Shown here piece after piece: positions 25,330 through 36,995 of a stretch of DNA of 64,000 bases (its first letter is position 1; each line of letters opens with the position of its first letter). The stretch is from JAGRGG01 sp965217265 (GTDB lineage Bacteria > Pseudomonadota > Alphaproteobacteria > Geminicoccales > Geminicoccaceae): the NCBI GenBank assembly GCA_965217265.1, contig CBDCHP010000012.1, forward strand, positions 434,001 to 498,000. The letters are read 5' to 3'. A model generated the notes under the pieces. The model ran no database searches and was not told the DNA's origin. It worked only from the letters and a program-made list of their open reading frames with translations. Made by a program: the position numbers and the translations under genes.

Positions 25330-28223
25330 GCCGCCCGCACCCGGTTGGAGAGGGGCACAGCGATCGTGCAGCGGACGCCTTTGGGCTCGAACGCCAGATC
25401 GATGTCGCCGCCGGTCTCGTGGGCGAGGCCGCGGGCGATCAACTTGGTGCCAAAGCCCTTCCTCGACGGCGGCACCACGGCGGGACCGCCGCTCTCCCGC
25501 CATTCGAGGCGCAGGCTCGGTGCCGCGCCGTCGTCGATCCGCCAGCGCACGTCGACCCGCCCGCCCTCGACCGACAACGCACCGTACTTGGCGGCGTTGG
25601 TCGCCAATTCGTGGAAGGTGAGGTGGAACGAGATCGCGAGCCCGGGCGCCAGCGACACCGGGGGGCCGGCGCGGGCGACGCGCGCGCCCTCGCTGCCCGC
25701 CCCGTCGGCCCCGTCGGCATAGGGGTCGAGCGTCGTGCCGACGACCTCGCCGAGATCGGCGTATTCCCAGTTCTGCCGGGTGAGCAGGTCGTGCGCCCGC
25801 GCCAGGGCCGCGAGCCGGGCGCCCAAGACCCCGGCGAACTGGTCCGCCGGGGTCAGGTGCAGCGTCTGGTTGGCGAGCGACTGGACGATCGCCAGCGTGT
25901 TCTTGACCCGGTGGTCGAGCTCTTGCAGCAAGAGTTGCTGGCGCGCCTGCGCCTTGTGCCGCAACCGCGCCAAGTCGATCGTCGCCTTGACGCGCGCCGA
26001 GAACTCGCGCGCCGAGAACGGCTTGACCAAGTAGTCGTCCGCCCCGGCCTCCAACCCCTCGACCTTGGCCTCCTCGCCGGCGCGGGCCGAGAGCAGGATG
26101 ATGGGGATATCGCGCAGGCGCCCGTCGCCGCGCATCGCGCTCAACAGCGCCATCCCATCCATCCCCGGCATCATCACGTCCGCGACGACGAGGTCCGGCC
26201 GCCTCGTCCTGGCGCCGGCGAGCGCCGCCCCGCCGTCGGCGACGGCCTCGACGGCGTAGCCCTGCCGGCGCAGCAGCCGGGCTATGTAGCCGCGCATGTC
26301 GGCGTTGTCGTCGGCGACGAGGACGCGGCCGGGCTCGCCGCCGGACGGCGCGGCCGGGGCCGGAAGGTCGGCGTCGAACTTCTCCGCCCCCGGCAACCAG
26401 CCGAGCGCCTCCTCGACGTAGGCCCCCCCGTGCGCGGCGAATGCAGGCAGCCCGGCTTCGATCACGCGGTCCGCGGGCAGATGGTCCTTGCCGAACGGCA
26501 CGGTGACGGTGAAGACGCTCCCGCGTCCCACCTCGCTCGCCGCCTCGATGGCGCCGCCGTGCAGCTTGACCAGCTCCCGCACGAGGGAGAGGCCGATGCC
26601 GCTGCCCTCCTGGCTGCGGCCCTGTCCCCCCTCGATCCGGCGAAACCGCTCGAACAAGAGCGGCAGTTCCGCCGCCGGCACGCCGACGCCGGTGTCGCGC
26701 ACGGTGAGCCGGGCCGCCTTGCCGTCGGCGGTGGTCGAGGCGGCGACCTCGATGGCGCCATGAAGCGTGAACTTGAAGGCGTTGGAGACGAGGTTGAGGA
26801 CGATCTTCTCCCACATGTCGGTGTCGAGGTACACCGGACGGGGGAGCCTCGGGCAGTCGACCTTGAGCCCGAGCCCGGCCTTGACGCAGGCGGAGTGGAA
26901 GTTGCTCGCCAGTTCGGCGGTGACGAGGCCGAGATCGGTCGGGCGAAAGGTCGCCTCGGCACGGCCCGCCTCGATGCGGGCGAAGTCGAGCAGCGCGTTG
27001 ACGAGCTTTAAGAGGCGCCGGCCGTTGCGCTGGGCGACGTCGGCGCTCTCCCGCACGTCGGCGGGCAGCGCCGCCGAGGCGGCGAGTTCTCCCAACGGGC
27101 CGAGCATCAAGGTCAAGGGCGTGCGGAACTCGTGGCTGACGTTGGCGAAGAAGACGGTCTTCGCCCGGTCGATCTCGGCCAGCGCCTCGGCCCGCCGGTG
27201 CTCCCCCTCGTAGGCCCGCGCCCGGACGACGGCGCCCGCGAGCTGGGCCGCCACCCGCTCGACGAACGCCTCATACGCGTCGTCGAACGGCAGGCGCGGG
27301 CTGAGGCCGCAGACCAGCACGCCGTAGGGCTGGTGCGCCGGCCCAACGATCGGCACGACGGCGACCTTCGTCGTCGGCTCCGGCCAGGGGCCGGGGGTCA
27401 GCGCCGCCGCAAGATCGGGGTCGAGGCGCTCGATCGTCACGGCGGCGCCGTCGATCGCGGCCGCGAGAGGGAGGACGGCCCCGGCACCGTCGAGGTCCAG
27501 CGTCCCCGGCACGCCCCGCGCTCCGGGCGCGACGTTGGCCGTCGCCTCCAGGCGCGCGACGCGCCCTCCGTCGGCTTCTTTCAGCAGGTAGAGGAGGCAG
27601 AACGGCACGTCCTCGACCGCCCCGCCCAAGACCGTGCCGGCGGTGCGGCAGACCTCCTCGGCCGAGAGCGCCGCGGCCGTCTGCTCGCTCAGCTTGCGCA
27701 GGGTCCGCGCGCGGCGCTCGCCGACGACCTTGAACGTCGTCTCGACCACCGTGTTGAACAGGCCGCCGACGGCGCCGTCCTCGCCCCGGATCGGGCTCAG
27801 TGCGTAGTTGAAGTAGCATTCCTCGACGAAGCCGCGCCGGCGCATGGCGAAGTGCTGATCCTCGGCCCGCGCCGCCTCGCCGGTACGCATCACGCCCTCG
27901 AACATCGGGCCGAGCTCGTCCCAGAGCTCGGGCCAGACCTCGCGCGCCGGCCGGCCGAGGACGTCGGGGTGCTTGTCGGCCGGGATCGGGCTCCAGGCGT
28001 CGTTGTAGAGGAGGACGGATTCGAAACCCCAGTAGATCGCGATCGGGAACGTCGAGCCGAGGCAGATGCTCACCGCCGAGCGCAGGCTCTGCGGCCAAGC
28101 CTCAACCGGCCCGAGCGGCGACGCCGCCCAACGAAAGGCGCGCGCGCGCCGGCCCATCTCGCCTCCGCCGGAGAGAAAAGCTATTTCCGGTTGAAATCCG
28201 TGTGCCGGGGCAGCGCCTTCCAT
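25326..28223 (-). CDS. Hybrid sensor histidine kinase with two kinase modules
   Basis: A 965-residue cytoplasmic protein. Order: PAS-like domain (~30-150, with IYWGFESVLLYNDAWSPI), GAF-like domain (~170-330), HisKA with the phospho-His in ANVSHEFRTPL (~360), HATPase_c (DTGVGVPAAELPLLFERF, then EGSGIGLSLVREL), a receiver (VLVADDNADMRGYI, Asp in LVVADVMMPGMDG, KPF), then a second dimerisation domain LQELDHRVKNTLAIVQSLA of the HisKA_2/HWE type and a second HATPase (TFHELATNAAKYGALS, GFGTKLIARGL). No membrane helices. It is coupled to the receiver gene downstream. The stimulus is unknown. Confidence 0.92.
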   Translation of the reverse strand: MEGAAPAHGFQPEIAFLSGGGEMGRRARAFRWAASPLGPVEAWPQSLRSAVSICLGSTFPIAIYWGFESVLLYNDAWSPIPADKHPDVLGRPAREVWPELWDELGPMFEGVMRTGEAARAEDQHFAMRRRGFVEECYFNYALSPIRGEDGAVGGLFNTVVETTFKVVGERRARTLRKLSEQTAAALSAEEVCRTAGTVLGGAVEDVPFCLLYLLKEADGGRVARLEATANVAPGARGVPGTLDLDGAGAVLPLAAAIDGAAVTIERLDPDLAAALTPGPWPEPTTKVAVVPIVGPAHQPYGVLVCGLSPRLPFDDAYEAFVERVAAQLAGAVVRARAYEGEHRRAEALAEIDRAKTVFFANVSHEFRTPLTLMLGPLGELAASAALPADVRESADVAQRNGRRLLKLVNALLDFARIEAGRAEATFRPTDLGLVTAELASNFHSACVKAGLGLKVDCPRLPRPVYLDTDMWEKIVLNLVSNAFKFTLHGAIEVAASTTADGKAARLTVRDTGVGVPAAELPLLFERFRRIEGGQGRSQEGSGIGLSLVRELVKLHGGAIEAASEVGRGSVFTVTVPFGKDHLPADRVIEAGLPAFAAHGGAYVEEALGWLPGAEKFDADLPAPAAPSGGEPGRVLVADDNADMRGYIARLLRRQGYAVEAVADGGAALAGARTRRPDLVVADVMMPGMDGMALLSAMRGDGRLRDIPIILLSARAGEEAKVEGLEAGADDYLVKPFSAREFSARVKATIDLARLRHKAQARQQLLLQELDHRVKNTLAIVQSLANQTLHLTPADQFAGVLGARLAALARAHDLLTRQNWEYADLGEVVGTTLDPYADGADGAGSEGARVARAGPPVSLAPGLAISFHLTFHELATNAAKYGALSVEGGRVDVRWRIDDGAAPSLRLEWRESGGPAVVPPSRKGFGTKLIARGLAHETGGDIDLAFEPKGVRCTIAVPLSNRVRAA

Positions 28224-28548
28224 AAGTGTATTCTATAGCAAAATTCGGCGCGTGGAAACTTTCAGGAAGCGCGTTCGGGGGCGATAAAGGCAGTAAAAGC
28301 CCGGCATGCGAGGTCAAGATAGATCGTTTATCGTCGCGCCATCACGTCCCACCGGCGGCGCAATCGCCCCCTGTTATCGCCTCAAAGGCTAGTTTCATCT
28401 CGACGACGCCGGACGCAAGGCGGCGCACGCGCGGATGTTCGCGCGTCGAGTGCTACTTGAAATTCAAAAAAACGGTGCCGCCTCGAACGACGGCACAGTG
28501 TCTTGAGCGCCGCCGCACCCGCTCTCAAGACGGGTGCGGCGGGCAGGG
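28224..28548. other. Intergenic region between the lon 3' end and the sensor kinase start
   Basis: About 325 bp with no credible gene. The lon-proximal end contains two hairpins, including the terminator listed separately and an outer dyad CCGCCGCACCCG/CGGGTGCGGCGGG at roughly 28510-28542. The kinase-proximal half should hold the kinase promoter. hupB, often found after lon, is absent here. Confidence 0.6.
28466..28496 (-). terminator. Intrinsic terminator downstream of lon
   Basis: On the minus strand GTGCCG-N10-CGGCAC forms a 6-bp GC stem followed by CGTTTTTTT, a classic intrinsic terminator, about 50 bp past the lon stop. A larger dyad between the lon stop and this hairpin could add to termination. 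Confidence 0.75.
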
Positions 28549-30957
<2,409 letters not shown>

Positions 30958-31110
30958 TCTACCTCCGATCTGGCGGGGCCGTGACGGCGCCGCCCCTTCG
31001 AACCGAGCGTAAACTTGGACTCGTTACGAAGGGCTTTCAAGGTGGTGCCGCGGCGGTGTCCGGTTATCAACCATCACGACCGCGGCGAAGGTGCATAGAT
31101 AGGTATCGAA

Positions 31111-31131
31111 CGAGGCCCGAAAAAGGCCTCG
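31111..31131 (-). terminator. Possible hairpin terminator after clpX
   Basis: CGAGGCC and GGCCTCG form a 7-bp stem with the T tract in the loop, ~30 bp past the clpX stop. There is no T-run after the stem, so termination is uncertain; it may only stabilise the clpX mRNA end. Confidence 0.4.
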
Positions 31132-31162
31132 CGCTAAGATTGAGAAAAGGGGACGCGGGCGA

Positions 31163-32425
<1,263 letters not shown>

Positions 32426-32649
32426 CGATACCCGTCGCTTGAAAGCCGCCGCTGGGGGATGGTAACGGCGCCCGTTTCGACCGGCAAGGTGCCCGGCCCG
32501 AGACGGACCGCCGCCCCTCGTCGTGAAACCGTAAATCCGTTCGGGTTAACATGTGATGAGCGTGCCCCGGATTTGTCAAGGCAAGCGGCCATCACGGACC
32601 CGGGAAGGGGGTGCCAAGACCGTGCCGCGGGCCCCGGCGAACCGCCCGC

Positions 32650-33261
32650 TCAGGCCGTGTTCTCCCGCGCCGCCACGACCTGATCGACGAGGCCGAAATG
32701 CTTGGCCTCGTCGGGGCTGAGGAAGCTGTCGCGGTCCATCTTGCGCTCGATCTCTTCGAGCGACTGGCCGCTGTGCTTGACGTAGATGTCGTTCAAGCGC
32801 CGCTTGGTCGCCAGGATCTCGCGGGCGTGGATCTCGATGTCGGTCGCTTGGCCCTGAAACCCGCCCGAGGGCTGATGCACCATGACGCGGGCGTTGGGCA
32901 CGATCGAGCGCTTGCCGGGGGCGCCCGCGACGAGGAGGAGCGAGCCCATGCTGGCGGCTTGGCCGATGCATAAAGTGGCGACGTCGCAGCGGATGTACTG
33001 CATCGTGTCGTAGATCCCGAGGCCCGAGGTCACGACCCCGCCGGGGCTGTTGATGTAGAGCGAGATGTCCTTTTCCGGGTTCTCGGCCTCCAAGAAGAGG
33101 AGCTGCGCCACGACGAGGCTCGCCATGTGGTCCTCGACCATGCCGGTCAGGAACACGATGCGCTGCTTGAGCATCATCGAGTAGATGTCGTAGGCGCGCT
33201 CGCCGCGGCTCGTCTGCTCGACGACCATCGGCACGAGCTGGCTCTTGATCGCGTCCATCAT
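32650..33261 (-). CDS. clpP: ATP-dependent Clp protease proteolytic subunit
   Basis: 203 residues with the serine-protease triad S104 (GQAASMGS), H129 (MVHQPSGG) and D178 (MDRDSF). Start chosen at the ATG at 33261, which has GAAGGAAA just upstream; the ATG seven codons earlier lies too close to the tig stop. The gene is 17 bp after tig on the same strand. The N-terminal MMDAIKSQLVPMVVEQT is typical before autoprocessing. Confidence 0.97.
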   Translation of the reverse strand: MMDAIKSQLVPMVVEQTSRGERAYDIYSMMLKQRIVFLTGMVEDHMASLVVAQLLFLEAENPEKDISLYINSPGGVVTSGLGIYDTMQYIRCDVATLCIGQAASMGSLLLVAGAPGKRSIVPNARVMVHQPSGGFQGQATDIEIHAREILATKRRLNDIYVKHSGQSLEEIERKMDRDSFLSPDEAKHFGLVDQVVAARENTA

Positions 33262-33278
33262 ACCGTTTCCTTCATCCT

Positions 33279-34727
33279 TCAAGCTTTAGCCGCGGCGTCG
33301 TCCGCCCTGCTGGCCGGTGCCGCGTCGTCGTCCGTCTTCGTCGCAGTAGCGGGCGTCTCGGCGTCGTCCGCCTTTGCAGTGTCAGGCGCTTCGGCGTCGT
33401 CCGCCGACTCGTCCGGGTCGCGCATGAGATCCTCGGCCGAGACCGCCTTCTCCTCGACCTTGGCCTTGTCGACGATGAGATCGACCACCTTGTCCTCGAA
33501 GATGGGCGCGCGCAACTGGTCGAGCGCCGCTTGGTTCGAGCGGAAATGCTCGATCACCTGGCGCTCCTGGCCGGGAAAGCGCCGCGCCTGCTCGATCAGC
33601 GCCTGCTGCAATTCCTGCGGCTCAACCTGAACACCGTTCTTAGTGCCGACGTCGGAGAGGACCAAGCCTAGGCGCACCCGGCGCTCGGCGATGGAGCGGT
33701 ACTCCTTCTCGGCCTCCGCCTCGCTCTGGCCGAGATCGTCGAAGCCCTTGTTCGTGCGCGTCATCTCCTCGCGCAACTGTCCCCAGATGCCCTGAAATTC
33801 GAGGTCGATCATGCCGTGCGGCACCTCGAAGGGGTAGGCGTCGGCCAACTGGTCGAGCAAGGCGCGCTTCATCCGCTCGCGCGAGGCGTTCTTGTACTCC
33901 TCGGCCAAGCGCTCGCGCAGCTTCGAGCGCAGGTCGTCCACGCCCTCGGCGCCGAAGCCCTTGGCGAACGCGTCGTCGAGGGTCGCGTTGTGCGGCGCCG
34001 CGATCGACTTGATCGTGACGGCGAAGGTCGCCGCCTTGCCGGCCAAGTTCTCGGCCGGATAGGCCTCGGGGAAGGTCACCTCGAAGCCAAAGGGTGCCTC
34101 GATCTCGTGGCCCTCGATCGCCGCCTCGAAGCCCGGCACCATGCGCCCGTCGCCCAGGACGAGGGTGAGGCCCTCCCCCTTGCCGCCCTCGAAGGTCTCG
34201 CCGTCGACCTTGCCCTCGAAGTCGATCGTCACCTGATCGCCGTTCTCGGCCGGGCGCGGCTCCTTGATGGCGTGGAAGTGCCGGCGCATCTGCACGAGGC
34301 CGTCGAGCGAGCGCTCGACCGCGTCGTCGTCGACCGGGGCGGTGAGGCGGGTCAGGTGCAGCGCCTCGAAGTCGATCGGCGGCACCTCGGGCAGGACTTC
34401 GAGGTCGAGCTGGAATTCAAGGTCGCCGCCCTCGGGCAGCGAGGTCACCTCGACCTTGGGCGGCAGCGCCGGGCGCAGCTTGTTCGTGCTGATCGCCTCG
34501 CTCTGCCCGTCCTTGACCGTCTGTTCGAGGATCTCGCCCATCACCTGCCGGCCGTACTGCTTCTTCAAGAGCGTCACCGGCACCTTGCCGGGGCGAAAGC
34601 CCGGCATCTTCACCGTCTGGGCCAATTTCTTGATCCGGGCGTCGATCTTGCCCTCGATCTCGGCCGCCGGCACGGTCACCTTGTACGCGCGCTTGAGGCC
34701 CTCGGCCGAAACCTCCGTCACCTGCAT
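33279..34727 (-). CDS. tig: Trigger factor (ribosome-associated chaperone)
   Basis: Trigger factor binds ribosomal protein L23 at the exit tunnel and has a PPIase domain. The N-terminal MQVTEVSAEGLKRAYKVTVP and ribosome-binding signature GFRPGKVP are present, followed by the FKBP domain (NGDQVTIDFEGKVDGETFEG) and the helical C-terminal arms. 482 residues. The last ~50 residues are an Asp/Ala-rich low-complexity tail. ATG at 34727 chosen; in-frame sequence further upstream runs into the tRNA gene. Confidence 0.97.
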   Translation of the reverse strand: MQVTEVSAEGLKRAYKVTVPAAEIEGKIDARIKKLAQTVKMPGFRPGKVPVTLLKKQYGRQVMGEILEQTVKDGQSEAISTNKLRPALPPKVEVTSLPEGGDLEFQLDLEVLPEVPPIDFEALHLTRLTAPVDDDAVERSLDGLVQMRRHFHAIKEPRPAENGDQVTIDFEGKVDGETFEGGKGEGLTLVLGDGRMVPGFEAAIEGHEIEAPFGFEVTFPEAYPAENLAGKAATFAVTIKSIAAPHNATLDDAFAKGFGAEGVDDLRSKLRERLAEEYKNASRERMKRALLDQLADAYPFEVPHGMIDLEFQGIWGQLREEMTRTNKGFDDLGQSEAEAEKEYRSIAERRVRLGLVLSDVGTKNGVQVEPQELQQALIEQARRFPGQERQVIEHFRSNQAALDQLRAPIFEDKVVDLIVDKAKVEEKAVSAEDLMRDPDESADDAEAPDTAKADDAETPATATKTDDDAAPASRADDAAAKA

Positions 34728-34817
34728 CGTCTTGCTCGCCTTGTTGGTATGGTGGGGCGCGTCGGCGCGAAGCGGCCCGCCCCGCCCTTGTTCTTCGCCA
34801 TCAAACGTCCGCCCGGG

Positions 34818-34902
34818 TGGTGCGGACGGAGAGACTCGAACTCTCACGGCTCGCGCCACAGGAACCTAAATCCTGCGTGTCTACCAATTCCACCACGTCC
34901 GC
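34818..34902 (-). tRNA. tRNA-Leu, anticodon TAG
   Basis: An 85-nt class II tRNA on the minus strand. The acceptor stem GCGGACG pairs with CGTCCGC and CCA is encoded. The anticodon stem CAGGA/TCCTG closes the loop TTTAGGT, giving anticodon TAG for leucine. A long variable arm (GGCGCGAGCC) and the T loop GTTCGAGTC are present. It lies upstream of tig, its usual place in alphaproteobacteria. The 282 bp beyond it hold no clear feature. Confidence 0.95.
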
Positions 34903-35184
34903 AACGCCGCCGCGCGGGCACGAACCCGTGCCGCGATCGGTTGCATATAGCCACGGCGACCCCGCCTGCCAACAATTTCGGCACGCCGCCGCCCAACCGT
35001 CGTGTGAGAGCGCGCGCTCACGGGCGGCGCGCGCACGCCGACAACGGCGCTCTGGAGTATGTTTTCAACCGGGCGCACCGGGGGAAAAACGTTCGGGGTT
35101 GGCAGTTTCTTAACCCCCGTTCGCTAGGGTGCCGGTCGATAGGTTGTTGGGAATACACGAGCGGGTGCGGGGAGCTTTAAGTCG

Positions 35185-35538
35185 ATGGCGATCGTCGAAG
35201 CGAAGGAGGCCGGGGTGGTCTTGCCGGTGGCGCGGCCGGGAGGCCTGTTTCGCGCCCTCTATCTGCGCCTGCCGCACCGGGTGCGCGCCGGCCTCACCAC
35301 CGAGCAGGTCGAGGCGCTGCGCGTCGCCGCGGCGGAACTCGGCGCGTCCAATCACCCGCTCGACCTCCGCCTCGTCCTGCCGACCCCCTTCGGCCGCTGC
35401 TATCTCGTCTTCTTGTGCGGCCACGATCGCCGCGGCGGCCGCGGCGTCAGCTTCCGCACCGGCAACACCGCCACGCGCGTCGTCCTGACGGCCGCCCTTG
35501 CGGCGCTCGTCGCGGGCGTCGCGGCGCTGGTGGCTTGA
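35185..35538 (+). CDS. Hypothetical protein with C-terminal membrane helix
   Basis: 117 residues starting ATG 35185. It has a soluble basic N-terminal domain (LPHRVRAGLTTEQVEALRVA, RLVLPTPFGRCYLVFLCGHD) and a hydrophobic C-terminal helix (VVLTAALAALVAGVAALVA). I recognise no family. Base and codon use match neighbours. It is a single gene between the tRNA and repeat copy 7. A tail-anchored membrane protein is the simplest reading. Confidence 0.65.
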   Translation: MAIVEAKEAGVVLPVARPGGLFRALYLRLPHRVRAGLTTEQVEALRVAAAELGASNHPLDLRLVLPTPFGRCYLVFLCGHDRRGGRGVSFRTGNTATRVVLTAALAALVAGVAALVA

Positions 35539-35540
35539 GG

Positions 35541-35694
35541 GTTACGCTTGCGCGTGCGCTGACGCGCAGTCTTCTTTTTCTCTTTTTTGCTGCTCGTCGT
35601 TGGAGATTGGCCCTCGGCGCTGCGGCCAGCCGCCTACGTTAACACTGGCAAAAAGAAAGAAGAAAAAGCCCGCCGCAGGCGACGCGAAGCGTTC
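35541..35694. repeat. Intergenic terminator-like inverted repeat, copy 7 (full)
   Basis: A full element between convergent genes. The left-arm hairpin TGCGCGT-GCGCTG-ACGCGCA is a perfect 7-bp stem in which an outer T-A pair replaces the T-G of copy 3, a compensatory change. The core has GTTAACACTGGC, the inverse of the copy 4/5/6 core phrase, showing the core can occur in either orientation. The right arm ends beside the fbpC stop codon. Confidence 0.84.
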
Positions 35695-36773
35695 TAACGA
35701 TGGTCGGTGCAAGGCTCGCCCAGCGCCCTGTCGGCGGGGTCGTCGTCCTTGAAGACGAAGGCGAAGCGCTCGTCGAGGTCGAAGCCCATGCGCATCCCGA
35801 CGTGGTGCGGCGTGTCGCTCGGCTTCCTGAGCGTGATCGCGGCGCCGTTGTCGAGCTTGAGCGAGATCGAGCAGGCGGGGCCGAGGCGGCGGCAGCCGAC
35901 GACGTGACCGGCCTGCCCGTCGCCGCGGTAGTCGGGGCGGAGATGCACGGCCTCGGCGCGAAAGACGATCGCGGCCGGGCCGTCGGCGAGGTCGGGGGCG
36001 GCGACGATGCCGAGCGGCGTGCGGGCGAGCCCGCCTTGCACGCGGCCCTTGAAGCGCAGGGTGGGGCCGAAGAAGCCGGTGATGAACTCGTTGGCGGGCG
36101 CTCGGTAGAGGCCCTCGGGATGGCCGCTCTGGACGATCCGCCCGGCCTGCATAACGTGCACGGCGTCGCCCGCCGCCACCGCCTCCTCGGGGTCGTGCGT
36201 GACGAGGAGCGTCGGCACGCCGGCCGCGCGCAGGAGATCCAGCGTCTCCTCGCGCACGACCGCGCGCAGCGAGACGTCGAGGGCGGAGAACGCCTCGTCG
36301 AGCAGCATCAGCCTGGGCTCGGGCGCGAGCGCCCGGGCCAAGGCCACGCGCTGCTGCTCGCCGCCGGAGAGCGCGTGCGGGTACTTATCGCTGTGACGGG
36401 TCATGCCGACCATGTCGAGCAGCCGCCGCGCCCGCGCCTCGCGCTCGGCCCTGGGCACGCCGCGCAGCCCGAAGGCGACGTTGCCGAGCACGCTCAGGTG
36501 CGGGAACAGCGCGAGGTCCTGGAAGAGAAGACCGATGCGACGGCGCTCGGGCGGCACCGCCCCGGCCAGGACCCGGCCGTCGAGGACGATCCGCCCGGCC
36601 TGCAACGCCTCCAGCCCGGCGATCAGGCGCAAGGTCGTCGTCTTGCCGCAGCCGCTCGGCCCCATCAGGCAGTGCACGGTGCCGGGCGGCACGGCAAAGC
36701 CGACGTCTCGAACGACCGGGGTCGATCCGTAGGCGTGGTTCAAGCCCGCCACGTTCAAGCCGACGTCGTTCAT
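35694..36773 (-). CDS. Iron(III)-type ABC transporter ATP-binding protein (FbpC-like)
   Basis: 359 residues. Nucleotide-binding domain with Walker A GPSGCGKTT, Q-loop FQDLALFPHLSV, signature LSGGEQQRVALARAL, Walker B LMLLDEAFSALD and switch His in LLVTHDPEEA. A C-terminal TOBE-like domain (IVFRAEAVHLRPDY) fits FbpC/AfuC or PotA-type ATPases. It is divergent from the FbpB-type permease at 36996 and no periplasmic binding protein gene is seen. ATG 36773 chosen; sequence upstream is not conserved. Confidence 0.85.
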   Translation of the reverse strand: MNDVGLNVAGLNHAYGSTPVVRDVGFAVPPGTVHCLMGPSGCGKTTTLRLIAGLEALQAGRIVLDGRVLAGAVPPERRRIGLLFQDLALFPHLSVLGNVAFGLRGVPRAEREARARRLLDMVGMTRHSDKYPHALSGGEQQRVALARALAPEPRLMLLDEAFSALDVSLRAVVREETLDLLRAAGVPTLLVTHDPEEAVAAGDAVHVMQAGRIVQSGHPEGLYRAPANEFITGFFGPTLRFKGRVQGGLARTPLGIVAAPDLADGPAAIVFRAEAVHLRPDYRGDGQAGHVVGCRRLGPACSISLKLDNGAAITLRKPSDTPHHVGMRMGFDLDERFAFVFKDDDPADRALGEPCTDHR

Positions 36774-36886
36774 CCCGTCCACGGCACCTTCACCTAAGCT
36801 TTCCCGCCCCGGCCCGCGTCCTCGGCCAACCTGTGGCGCGTGCGGGTCCTGCTCGACCCCTCTTGGGAAGTCAAGTTTGCATATCC

Positions 36887-36898
36887 CACGACGTCGTG
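36887..36898. promoter_or_regulatory. Perfect 12-bp palindrome between divergent fbpC and fbpB genes
   Basis: CACGACGTCGTG lies ~115 bp upstream of the ATPase gene and ~100 bp upstream of the permease gene, a natural place for a shared operator. It does not resemble a Fur or Irr box that I could defend. A 12-bp palindrome in GC-rich DNA can arise by chance. Confidence 0.35.
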
Positions 36899-36995
36899 AC
36901 GAATCCACCGCCCACAACGCCGTCGGGGCTTAGAAAAGTTTCAAACTACCCGTCGCGGCCGGCCGGTGGAATCGACAAGCCGGCGCTCAGCCGAC

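Noticed and set aside
30958..31060. Heat-shock (sigma-32-like) promoter upstream of lon, suggested by CTTGAAA on the minus strand
   Set aside because: No matching -10 element at a suitable distance, so I did not call it.
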